Shown piece by piece: positions 9,475 to 17,545 of a stretch of DNA of 64,000 nt. The DNA comes from Pseudoduganella lutea (GTDB lineage: Bacteria > Pseudomonadota > Gammaproteobacteria > Burkholderiales > Burkholderiaceae_D). The stretch's first letter is position 1. Every line of letters starts with the position of its first letter. The stretch lies in contig NZ_CP035913.1 in assembly GCF_004209755.1 (NCBI RefSeq), positions 4,464,001 through 4,528,000 of the forward strand, read 5' to 3'. The notes under the pieces were generated by a model. The model was not told where the DNA came from, ran no database searches, and worked only from the letters and a program-made list of their open reading frames with translations. The translations under genes were made by a program, and so were the position numbers.

Positions 9475-10533
9475 TTATCCCGTGACGATGCCCTCCACCA
9501 CGGTGACCGAGCCAACCACGTTCACCTCCTGCAGTTCCACATGGTCCGCCGCCACCGTCGCGAACTGTGCCACGACAAGACTGCGGTCCGTGCCGCCCTC
9601 GAGCACATCGATCCAGTACTCGACACCTCCGGCATCTCCCGCTCGACCCAGTGCGTTCTGATACAGCTCCGCAATGAACTCCGCGTCGGTCAATCCATCG
9701 TCGGTGTATTCAGCGGAGTCCAGGAAATGCCCGGCGATACTGCCGAGATCCAGTCCGTTGGCCGCCTGCTCGAACCAGTAATCGAGCCCGCCCGCGTCCG
9801 CCGTTCGGCCGAACACCGCCTGGTACAGGTTCGCCACCGCCGCCTCGGTATCGTTGTCCGCGAAGATCAGTGCATCCCCGTCGTCAAGCTGCACGAACTG
9901 CACGTTGGAGATATCGACTTCGACCCCGGTCTGGCTGTTCATGATGACCGCTCGCCCATCTTCCGCTGTCACGGTAAAGTCGTCGTCGTCGCCCACTGCC
10001 TGGATCATCGTGTCGCCACCGCCGTTCACGGTACTGCTGCCTTCAGCCGCGACCACGATGGTATGTCCAGTGCCGGCGTTGACCGTGTCGCGGCCACCGA
10101 CCGTGATGTGCGTCCCCTTGTCGTCCGCGATCGTGATGACATCCTCGCCGGCCGTGCCCACGATGATGCGTTCGATCGGATCGCCCGGGGCGCCCTGCGG
10201 ATCGTCCGCGGCGGCTTTCTCGGCACCGGTCGCCGCAGCGGAACCAAAGGTGGCGTTGACACCGCCCGCACCCTGGAACAGGACCACGGGAATATCCGCG
10301 TCGACGGTCACTGTGGTCTGCGCGGTATCGGACACAGACACGAAGACCAGCTCGGTGCCTTCGGCCGCTTCGACGGTGCCGTTATTGGTAACGGTCACCT
10401 GATCGACAACGATCGGATCTGCGTCATTCGAGCTCACCAAGGCGAGGATGCTGTTGATCGTGGCCTCGGTGAAGACGGCAGTGGAAGTATTCGTGAGCGC
10501 GGTCGTGATGGCGCCCTGGTTGGAATCGTACAT
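9475..10533 (-). CDS. DUF4214 domain-containing RTX-like protein
   Basis: 352 acidic residues, almost free of cysteine and with no signal peptide. Residues about 110-215 are a beta-rich stretch with RTX-like turns (GTAGEDVITIADDKGTHITVGG, spread over NAGTGHT and VNGGGDT). Residues about 230-325 contain two DUF4214-type units, LYQAVFGRTADAGGLDYW and LYQNALGRAGDAGGVEYW. DUF4214 occurs in large secreted or surface-layer proteins, often exported by type I secretion; the absent Sec signal and acidic composition agree with this. The ATG has a strong AGGAGCAGGA upstream. It is the first gene of the minus-strand glycan operon, seven bases before a GT2 gene, suggesting that it may be the secreted protein or a partner of the glycan. 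That role is inference. Confidence 0.75.
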   Translation of the reverse strand: MYDSNQGAITTALTNTSTAVFTEATINSILALVSSNDADPIVVDQVTVTNNGTVEAAEGTELVFVSVSDTAQTTVTVDADIPVVLFQGAGGVNATFGSAAATGAEKAAADDPQGAPGDPIERIIVGTAGEDVITIADDKGTHITVGGRDTVNAGTGHTIVVAAEGSSTVNGGGDTMIQAVGDDDDFTVTAEDGRAVIMNSQTGVEVDISNVQFVQLDDGDALIFADNDTEAAVANLYQAVFGRTADAGGLDYWFEQAANGLDLGSIAGHFLDSAEYTDDGLTDAEFIAELYQNALGRAGDAGGVEYWIDVLEGGTDRSLVVAQFATVAADHVELQEVNVVGSVTVVEGIVTG

Positions 10534-10961
10534 GGATATCCTGCTCCTATATCAGACAGATTTCCCGGCGAAGAGAACCGATACCGTTCGTTAAACCAGG
10601 CCGGGCACTTGGTCCACGAATCGTTGCAAGAATCATTGCCTCATGGTTATAAGAGCCAGCCACGAGGTTATACAATTCTTATAAAGGCCTTAGCGTGCCA
10701 TGTTTTTCATAGTTGGGGAGGCACGATTGAACGCGGCTTTCGCTCAGCGTTGCAAAATGGTTACTGCCTGCTATCCTCGCGCAGTCTAGCGCGAATCCTC
10801 ACTGCGAATTCTCGCGAATTATCACAAGCGTGAATTCAGGTTTGCTGGAGGAATTGCCCCTTAAATCCCCCGTTGTTCGTTCCATCGACGCACCGCGCCA
10901 TGCCCGACAATGCATGCTCAGGAGAATCAATACAGTCGAGCACAGGTAGCCGGAGCACCCG
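10534..10961. other. divergent intergenic region between glycan operon and flhB
   Basis: These 428 bases separate two outward-facing operons and must hold both promoters. The stretch around 10660-10690 is AT-rich (TTATAAGAG, TTATACAATTC, TTATAAAGG) and is the most promoter-like part. I find no good sigma-28 or sigma-54 match and no convincing open frame. A GGAG seven to eight bases before the flhB ATG is the ribosome site. Confidence 0.5.
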
Positions 10962-12107
10962 ATGGCAGAAGATAGCGAAGCCGAGAAGACAGAACCAGCG
11001 TCAGAACAGCGCCTGCGAAAGGCGCGTGAGGAAGGCGACGTTCCCCGTTCGCGCGAGGTCGCGACGTTTACCGTGCTCATGGCCGCGGGTGCCGGCCTGT
11101 ACATCTTTGGTACGACGATGGCGCGCCAGTTGTCGGCCACGCTGGCCTCCGGCCTGTCGCTCACGCGCGAACAGGCGTTCGACATGGACGTGCTGGGCCA
11201 CCGCATGCTGGCGGACGTGGTGCAGGTGCTGATCACGTTCCTGCCGCTGGGCCTGGCCGTGATGCTGGTGGCGATCGCCTCGCCCGTGCTCGTGGGCGGC
11301 TGGCTGTTCACCGCCAACGGCTTCATGCCCAAGTTCGGCAAGCTCAATCCCATGAAGGGCCTCGCCAACATGGTGTCGAAGAACGCGCTGGTGGAGCTCG
11401 TGAAGGCGATCATCAAGACGATCATCGTGGGCGCTGTCGCCTACATGGTGGTGATGCGCTACAAGGACGCGATCTTCGGCCTGCCTGCCGAGCCGGCGAA
11501 CGAGGGCTATGCCCACATGCTCGACATGCTGGCGATGAGCTTCCTGATCCTCGTGGGTTCGCTGGGTTTCATCGCCATGATCGACGCGCCGTACCAGATG
11601 TGGCATTACGCGAACAAGATGAAGATGACGCGCCAGGAGATGATCCAGGAATCGAAGGAATCGGACGGCAACCCGCAGATCAAGGGCAAGATCCGCCAGA
11701 TGCAGCGCGAGATGGCGCGGCGGCGGATGATGCAGGACGTGCCGACCGCCGACGTGGTGGTCACCAACCCGACCCATTACGCGGTGGCGCTGAAATATGC
11801 CGATGGCTCGAAGGGCGCGCCGAAGGTGGTGGCCAAGGGCACGGACGCGGTGGCCGCGAAGATCCGCGAGCTGGCCAAGGAAAACAAGGTGGCGATCCTG
11901 GAAGCGCCGGCACTGGCCCGCGCGCTGCACAAGCACACCGACATCGGCGACGAGATCCCGCAGCGGCTGTATGCGGCCGTGGCCGAGGTGCTGGCCTACG
12001 TGTACCAGCTGCGTGCCTACCGCCCGGGCGGCCACTACCCGGATCGCCCCACGAAGCTCGACGTGCCGCCGGACATGGATCCGAACACGGCAACGCCGAA
12101 ACCGTAA
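10962..12107 (+). CDS. flhB: flagellar type III export switch protein FlhB
   Basis: 381 residues, normal for FlhB. Inner-membrane export-gate component that switches substrate class from rod/hook to filament proteins. The N-terminus (KTEPASEQRLRKAREEGDVPRSRE) is the family signature; four hydrophobic segments follow between about 33 and 210. The cytoplasmic domain carries the autocleavage motif N269-P-T-H272, then YAVALKYADGSKGAPKVVAKG. First gene of the flhB-flhA-flhF-flhG-fliA-motC-motD run; flhA follows after 24 bases. A second copy of its C-terminal domain is encoded at 45447-45827. Confidence 0.97.
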   Translation: MAEDSEAEKTEPASEQRLRKAREEGDVPRSREVATFTVLMAAGAGLYIFGTTMARQLSATLASGLSLTREQAFDMDVLGHRMLADVVQVLITFLPLGLAVMLVAIASPVLVGGWLFTANGFMPKFGKLNPMKGLANMVSKNALVELVKAIIKTIIVGAVAYMVVMRYKDAIFGLPAEPANEGYAHMLDMLAMSFLILVGSLGFIAMIDAPYQMWHYANKMKMTRQEMIQESKESDGNPQIKGKIRQMQREMARRRMMQDVPTADVVVTNPTHYAVALKYADGSKGAPKVVAKGTDAVAAKIRELAKENKVAILEAPALARALHKHTDIGDEIPQRLYAAVAEVLAYVYQLRAYRPGGHYPDRPTKLDVPPDMDPNTATPKP

Positions 12108-12131
12108 CCGCATTACCCGAGGAAGAACCCG

Positions 12132-14294
12132 ATGCAAGCGCTCAAGATGCCCGCGTGGACCAATACCATCACCGGTGGCAAGCCGCAGACCCTGGCCGCC
12201 CCGGTCCTGATCATCATGCTGCTGGCGATGATGATCCTGCCGCTGCCGGCGTTCATCCTCGACCTGTTCTTCAGCTTCAATATCGCCATTTCCGTCATCG
12301 TGCTGCTGACCGCCCTGTACACGGTCAAGCCGCTCGATTTCATGGCGTTCCCGATCGTGCTGCTGCTGACGACGATGCTGCGCCTGGCGCTGAACGTGGC
12401 GTCCACCCGTATCGTGCTGACCGAAGGGCACACGGGGCCGGATGCGGCCGGCAAGGTGGTCGAGGCGTTCGGCCACTTCCTGATCGGCGGTAACTACACG
12501 GTGGGTATCGTGGTGTTCATCATCCTTACCATCATCAACTTCGTCGTGGTCACGAAAGGCGCGGGCCGGATCGCCGAGGTGGGCGCGCGCTTCGCACTGG
12601 ATGCACTGCCGGGCAAGCAGATGGCGATCGACGCCGACCTGAACGCCGGCCTGATCGGCGAGGCCGATGCCAAGCAGCGGCGCGCCGAAGTGTCGATGGA
12701 AGCGGAATTCTATGGCGCGATGGACGGTGCGTCGAAATACGTGCGCGGCGATGCGGTGGCCGGCATCCTGGTCACGGTCATCAACATCGTCGGCGGCCTG
12801 CTGGTCGGCCTGATTATGCACGACATGGCCTTCGGCGACGCCGTGCGCACCTACACGCTGCTGGCCATCGGTGACGGCCTGGTGGCGCAGATTCCGTCGC
12901 TGATCATCTCGCTGGCGGCGGGTGCCGTCGTGTCGCGCGTGGCATCGGAAAAGGATATCGGCTCGCAGCTGGTCGGCCAGCTGTTCGCCAAGCCGCAGGT
13001 CATGTACATCACCGCCGCGATCATCGGCGGCCTGGGCCTGATTCCCGGCATGCCGAACCTCGTGTTCCTGCTGCTGGGTGGCGCGCTGGCCGGCGGCGGC
13101 TACCTGCTGGCCAAGCGTGACGAGGCCGCGGGAGAAAGCGGTACCGCGCCCCGGCCAGCCAGCCCGGGTGGCGGTGCCGGCGCTGGCGGCGCGGGTGCGG
13201 GGGCGGGCGGCCCGGCCGCGGGCGGGCAGGGCGGCGCGGCAGCCGAGAACGAGGAGGCCACGTGGAGCGACGTGCTGGCCGTCGACACGCTGGGCCTGGA
13301 AGTGGGCTACCGCCTGATCCCGCTGGTGGACAAGGCGCAGAGCGGCGAGCTGCTCAAGCGCATCAAGGGCATCCGCAAGAAGTTCGCCCAGGAAGTGGGT
13401 TTCCTGGCGCCGCCGGTGCACATCCGCGACAACCTCGAATTGAAGCCTTCCGCCTACCGCATCACGCTCAAGGGCGTGGAAGTGGGCACGGGCGAAGCGT
13501 TCAATGGCCAGTACCTGGCGATCAATCCGGGCATGGCGAGCGGCACGCTGCCTGGCCTGGCCACCACCGATCCCGCGTTCGGCCTGCCGGCGGTGTGGAT
13601 CGACGCCAGCCTGCGCGACCAGGCGCAGGGCATGGGCTACACGGTGGTCGATGCCGGCACCGTCGTCGCGACGCACCTGAACCACCTGATCACGTCGCAT
13701 GCGGCGGAACTGCTGGGTCGCGGCGAGGTGCAGGCGCTGCTCGACCACCTGGGCAAGGAAGCGCCCAAGCTCACCGAAGACCTGGTGCCGAAGACGATTT
13801 CGCTGTCGGCGCTGCAGAAAGTGCTGCAGAACCTGCTGGCCGAGGGCGTGCACATCCGCGACATGCGCACCATCATCGAGGCGCTGGCCGAACATACCGT
13901 GCACACGCAGGATCCGAACGAGCTGACATCGCTGGTGCGCATCGCGCTGGGCCGGGCGATCGTCCAGCAACTGTTCCCGGGCAATGGCGAACTGTCCGTG
14001 ATGACGCTCGATAACCGCCTCGAACGGCTGCTGATGCAGGCGCTGGCGCAGGGCGGCGCCGATGGCGCGGGCATCGAGCCGGGCCTGGCCGACACGATCG
14101 CCCAGCAAGCGGCGCAAGCGTCGGCCCAGCAGGAGGCATTGGGCGTCAACCCGGTGCTGCTGGTGCCGGGCCCGCTGCGGCCGCTGCTGTCGCGCTTCCT
14201 GCGCCGCGCGCTGCCGCAGCTGAAAGTGCTGTCGCATGCGGAAATTCCGGAATCGAAGACGATCCGCGTAACCGCTCTGGTCGGCAATACCTGA
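12132..14294 (+). CDS. flhA: flagellar export gate protein FlhA
   Basis: 720 residues, slightly longer than the usual 690 or so. It forms the nonameric export ring with an inner-membrane N-terminal half (several hydrophobic segments between 20 and 320) and a cytoplasmic domain that docks chaperone-substrate complexes. The FHIPEP-family signature is visible at about 144-170 (GAGRIAEVGARFALDALPG, then KQMAIDAD). The linker between the halves (about 343-371) is almost entirely Gly and Ala, accounting for the extra length. GAGGAAG precedes the ATG. The C-terminus ends in VTALVGNT. A long palindromic repeat separates it from flhF. Confidence 0.97.
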   Translation: MQALKMPAWTNTITGGKPQTLAAPVLIIMLLAMMILPLPAFILDLFFSFNIAISVIVLLTALYTVKPLDFMAFPIVLLLTTMLRLALNVASTRIVLTEGHTGPDAAGKVVEAFGHFLIGGNYTVGIVVFIILTIINFVVVTKGAGRIAEVGARFALDALPGKQMAIDADLNAGLIGEADAKQRRAEVSMEAEFYGAMDGASKYVRGDAVAGILVTVINIVGGLLVGLIMHDMAFGDAVRTYTLLAIGDGLVAQIPSLIISLAAGAVVSRVASEKDIGSQLVGQLFAKPQVMYITAAIIGGLGLIPGMPNLVFLLLGGALAGGGYLLAKRDEAAGESGTAPRPASPGGGAGAGGAGAGAGGPAAGGQGGAAAENEEATWSDVLAVDTLGLEVGYRLIPLVDKAQSGELLKRIKGIRKKFAQEVGFLAPPVHIRDNLELKPSAYRITLKGVEVGTGEAFNGQYLAINPGMASGTLPGLATTDPAFGLPAVWIDASLRDQAQGMGYTVVDAGTVVATHLNHLITSHAAELLGRGEVQALLDHLGKEAPKLTEDLVPKTISLSALQKVLQNLLAEGVHIRDMRTIIEALAEHTVHTQDPNELTSLVRIALGRAIVQQLFPGNGELSVMTLDNRLERLLMQALAQGGADGAGIEPGLADTIAQQAAQASAQQEALGVNPVLLVPGPLRPLLSRFLRRALPQLKVLSHAEIPESKTIRVTALVGNT

Positions 14295-14312
14295 CATCGT
14301 GACTACTGTCCA

Positions 14313-14427
14313 GCCCGTGTCCACCATGGGGTCAACCCCGAAATCGGACACGAGCTCAGCCTGAGCACGCTCAGCCAAGGCCGAGTTCGTGTCCACAAAT
14401 GGGGTTGACCCCATGGTGGACACGGGC
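14313..14427. repeat. long inverted repeat between flhA and flhF
   Basis: A perfect 27-base inverted repeat: arms at 14313-14339 (begins GCCCGTGTCCACCATGGGGT) and 14401-14427 (begins GGGGTTGACCCCATGGTGGA). Within the loop a second imperfect pair (GGACACGAGCTC at 14346 and GAGTTCGTGTCC at 14383) extends the hairpin. It resembles the dispersed palindromes elsewhere in the window in containing a GGGGTCAACCCC-type core. As RNA it would form a strong hairpin in the middle of the flh operon. There is no T-run after it. Confidence 0.85.
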
Positions 14428-14552
14428 CCGGCCTTAGCGCGATTCTTGAAATACCCCCCTTTTCCCCGCCTGTTCAAATGATGCTTACTCTGCGGCATCG
14501 TCAATAATTTCACCATCGAGAAAATCTCTGTGCATGGCGAACAGGAGCAGCA

Positions 14553-15980
14553 ATGAACGTCAAGAAATTTACCGCGCCCACGTCGCGTGAGGCGCTGCGG
14601 AAGGTGCGCGAGGCGCTGGGGCCGGATGCGGTGATCCTGTCGAATCGCCCGATGGATGGCGTGGTGGAGATCCTGGCATTGGCCAATGACGATGCCGCTT
14701 CGCTGGCCAGTCCCGTCGACGATGCGCCGCCCGGCGCGCCCCACCTGGACCTGGACGACGGCCATGCGGCGCATATGGCACGCCCGCAGGCGCCGCCGAT
14801 GCAGCGCCCCATGGCACCGCCGGCGCGCCCGGCCGCGCCCGAGCCGATGATGGCCGCCCGCCCGGCGATGGCCGCGGCACCGGTGCCGCGCGCGCCGTTC
14901 GCGCAGGCGATGCAGTCCGCGCCGCAAGCGATGCAGCCGATGCCATCGGCGCAGCCCGCGGTGGACATGGCCGGTATCACGGCGCTGGTGGCCGAGGCGG
15001 TGAATTCCGCCAAGGCCAACGCGGCCGCCGAGATGCACGGCATGATGAGCGAGCTGCGCGCCATGCGCGGCATGATGGAAACCCAGCTGGCCGAACTGTC
15101 GTGGGGCAATACGCAGCAGCGCGAGCCGCACAAGGCGGCCGTGCTGCGCGAATTGCTGGCGGCGGGCTTTTCCACGACGCTGGCGCGCCGCCTGCTCGAC
15201 AAGCTGCCGGCCGGCCGCGGTGCCGACGAAGCGTCGCGCTGGATCCGCACCGTGCTGGCGCGTAATGTGGGAGCGATGGCCAATGAGGATGCGCTGATCG
15301 AGCGCGGCGGGGTGTTCGCACTGGTGGGCCCCACCGGCGTCGGCAAGACCACCAGCACGGCCAAGCTGGCGGCCCGCTGCGTGATGCGCCATGGCCCGGA
15401 AAAGCTGGCGCTCATCACCACCGATGCCTATCGTATCGGCGCGCACGAACAACTGCGCATTTACGGCAAGATCCTTGGCGTGATGGTACATTCCGTCAAG
15501 GATGAGGCCGACTTGCGGATCGCACTGAAAGAGCTGCGCAACAAGCACACGGTGCTGATCGACACGGTCGGCGTCAGCCAGCGCGACCAGATGGTCACCG
15601 AGCAGGTGGCAATGCTGCAGGGCACCGATGTCGACGTCAAACGGCTGCTGTGCCTGAACGCCACGTCCACGCAGGAAACGCTGACCGAAGTCGTGCGCGC
15701 CTACCAGGGCAGCGGCCTGGCCGGCGGCATCATCACGAAGCTGGACGAGGCGGCGTCGCTGGGCAATGTGCTCGACGTCGTCATCCGCCAGAAGCTGCAA
15801 CTGTTCTATGTGTCGAATGGCCAGCGCGTGCCGGAAGACCTGCACCTGGCCCAGCCGGCCGAGCTCGTGGAGCGGGCATTCCGGCTGAAGAAGGATGTGT
15901 CCGAATATACCGATGGCGAGCTGCCGATGCTGATGGCGGCCGCCGGCAACGATGGACTGCGCGAGGTACACCTTGGCTAA
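14553..15980 (+). CDS. flhF: flagellar SRP-like GTPase FlhF
   Basis: 475 residues. SRP-type GTPase that marks the site of new flagella, typically the pole. The N-terminus MNVKKFTAPTSREALRKVRE is characteristic. A Pro/Met/Ala-rich linker spans about 58-135, then an N domain, then the G domain with P-loop GPTGVGKT (259-267 region), TTDAYRIGAHEQLR, a DTVG switch segment and TKLDEAASLG. AGGAG precedes the ATG. The stop codon lies inside the start of flhG (8-base overlap), so the two are translationally coupled, as expected for partners. Confidence 0.96.
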   Translation: MNVKKFTAPTSREALRKVREALGPDAVILSNRPMDGVVEILALANDDAASLASPVDDAPPGAPHLDLDDGHAAHMARPQAPPMQRPMAPPARPAAPEPMMAARPAMAAAPVPRAPFAQAMQSAPQAMQPMPSAQPAVDMAGITALVAEAVNSAKANAAAEMHGMMSELRAMRGMMETQLAELSWGNTQQREPHKAAVLRELLAAGFSTTLARRLLDKLPAGRGADEASRWIRTVLARNVGAMANEDALIERGGVFALVGPTGVGKTTSTAKLAARCVMRHGPEKLALITTDAYRIGAHEQLRIYGKILGVMVHSVKDEADLRIALKELRNKHTVLIDTVGVSQRDQMVTEQVAMLQGTDVDVKRLLCLNATSTQETLTEVVRAYQGSGLAGGIITKLDEAASLGNVLDVVIRQKLQLFYVSNGQRVPEDLHLAQPAELVERAFRLKKDVSEYTDGELPMLMAAAGNDGLREVHLG

Positions 15981-16797
15981 CTTCAATTTCGATCAGGCGG
16001 AAGGACTGCGGCGGATGCTGGCGGGGCCGCCGCGGCCCCGCATCGTCACGTTCCTGTCCGCCACGCCGCAGGACGACAAGGGCGCCATGCTCGTCAACCT
16101 GGGGGCCTCGCTGGCGCGTGCCGGCAACGACGTGGTGCTGGTCGATGCGTGCGCCAGCGCGCATGGCGTGGCCTCGCGCCTGGGCATCGACAACGGGGCC
16201 AGCCTGTTGAACGTGGCGCGCCAGGAATGCGCGCTGAACGAAGTCATCCATGAAGTGCCGCAGGGCTTCAACGTGGTGTCGATGACGCGCGGCGAACCCC
16301 GCAACGGCCCCCCGGAAGCACGCCGCCTGGCCAAGGCGTTCGACGTGCTGGCCGCGCAGGCCGGCATCGTCCTCGTCGATGGCGAGTTCGACGGCGAGGC
16401 ATTCCCGGTGCCGGTCATGGCCAGCTCGGAAATCGTGGTGCAGGTATCGAACAGCGCCACGTCGATCACGAATGCCTACATGATGATCAAGCGCCTTAAC
16501 CACGAGCTGGGCCGGCGCCCGTTCGGCATCGTCGTCACCGGTGCGTCCGAACGGGAGGCGCGGGTCGTTTACGATAATATGGCACAGGCGGCAAGCCGTT
16601 ACCTAGCCGTGAATCTCGTGTCGATGGGCTCGGTGCCGGCCGATGAATACCTGCACCGCGCGGCGCGCCTGGGTCGCGCCGTGGTGGACGCGTTTCCGCT
16701 GGCGGGTGCCTCGGTCGCGTTTCGTCAACTGGCGGGGCGGTTCGCGCTGGCCGCGCCGTCGCATTTTGCGGGGAGCGGCCACCCTATGCAGCACTGA
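15973..16797 (+). CDS. flhG: FlhG/FleN-like protein with degenerate P-loop
   Basis: 274 residues from a TTG at 15973 with GAGG upstream; an in-frame ATG at 15952 is possible but lacks a good ribosome site and adds seven residues ahead of the conserved MANFNFDQAEGLRRML. FlhG is normally a MinD-like ATPase that limits flagellar number and stimulates FlhF through an N-terminal DQAxxLR helix. That helix is intact (D7-Q-A-E-G-L-R13). The nucleotide site is not: where KGGVGKT is expected the sequence reads SATPQDDKGAML (29-39), and the Walker B region reads LVDGEFDGE. The rest of the fold (DVVLVDACAS, VVSMTRGEPRNG) is recognisable. It overlaps flhF and precedes fliA by 16 bases. Function in FlhF control is likely; its own ATPase activity is doubtful. 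Confidence 0.88.
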   Translation: MANFNFDQAEGLRRMLAGPPRPRIVTFLSATPQDDKGAMLVNLGASLARAGNDVVLVDACASAHGVASRLGIDNGASLLNVARQECALNEVIHEVPQGFNVVSMTRGEPRNGPPEARRLAKAFDVLAAQAGIVLVDGEFDGEAFPVPVMASSEIVVQVSNSATSITNAYMMIKRLNHELGRRPFGIVVTGASEREARVVYDNMAQAASRYLAVNLVSMGSVPADEYLHRAARLGRAVVDAFPLAGASVAFRQLAGRFALAAPSHFAGSGHPMQH

Positions 16798-16813
16798 ACA
16801 AGAATAGAAATAT

Positions 16814-17545
16814 ATGTACACGGTCAAAGGGAAGGTGAACAAGGATTCGCTGCTGACGGAGCACATGCCCCTCGTGAAGCGCCTTGCCCACCACATGAAG
16901 GCAAAATTGCCGCCCAGCGTGGAAGTGGATGACCTGGTACAGGCGGGCATGATCGGCCTGCTCGACGCGATCAACCGCTACGAAGAAACGCACGGTGCCC
17001 AGTTTGAAACCTATGCGGTGATGCGCATCCGCGGGGCCATGCTCGACGAATTGCGCAGCAGCGACTGGATGCCCCGCACGCTGCGGCAGGACATGCGCAA
17101 GATCGAAAACGCCATGGCCGTGCTGCAGCAAAAGCTGGGCCGTCCGCCCGCCGAATCCGAAGTGGCCCAATCGCTCAAGCTCTCGCTCGAGGCTTACCAG
17201 GAAATGCTGGGCGAGGGCGGCGGTCACCAGCTGCTGTACTACGAGGATTTCAAGAACGAGGACGGCAGCGACAGCTTCCTCGAGCGCTATGCGCAGGACG
17301 ACGAAGCCGATCCGTTGCGCTCGCTGATGGACACCGGGTTCCGCCAGGCCGTCATCAACGCGATCGATGCCTTGCCGCCGCGTGAAAAGCTGCTGATGGG
17401 CCTGTATTACGAAGAAGAACTGAACCTGAAGGAAATCGGCGCCGTCATGGGCGTCTCCGAATCACGCGTGTCGCAGCTGCATACCCAGGCGGTATCCCGG
17501 CTGCGCGCCACGTTGCGAGAGCAGGCATGGACTGGTCCAGCGTAG
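16814..17545 (+). CDS. fliA: RNA polymerase sigma factor FliA (sigma-28)
   Basis: 243 residues, normal length. Directs transcription of late flagellar genes. Region 2 is seen as LVKRLAHHMKAKLPPSVEVDDLVQ...GMIGLLDAINRYEE and FETYAVMRIRGAMLDELRS; region 4 ends in LNLKEIGAVMGVSESRVSQLHTQA, the helix-turn-helix that reads the -35. Its partner anti-sigma factor FlgM is encoded at 19705-20010, and FliA-type promoters are seen upstream of flgM, flgK, fliD and the three fliC genes. The upstream ribosome site is weak. The 3' end overlaps motC by 19 bases. Confidence 0.97.
   Translation: MYTVKGKVNKDSLLTEHMPLVKRLAHHMKAKLPPSVEVDDLVQAGMIGLLDAINRYEETHGAQFETYAVMRIRGAMLDELRSSDWMPRTLRQDMRKIENAMAVLQQKLGRPPAESEVAQSLKLSLEAYQEMLGEGGGHQLLYYEDFKNEDGSDSFLERYAQDDEADPLRSLMDTGFRQAVINAIDALPPREKLLMGLYYEEELNLKEIGAVMGVSESRVSQLHTQAVSRLRATLREQAWTGPA

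Noticed and set aside
10715..10740. A sigma-54-like GGCACGATTGAACGC in the flhB upstream region
   Set aside because: The spacing between GG and GC is 11, one too many.
11001..15986. A 1,661-codon open frame on the minus strand opposite flhB, flhA and flhF
   Set aside because: The plus strand encodes three clearly recognisable flagellar proteins here. The antisense frame is His/Arg/Gln-rich with no recognisable domain, a known artefact of GC-rich codon use.
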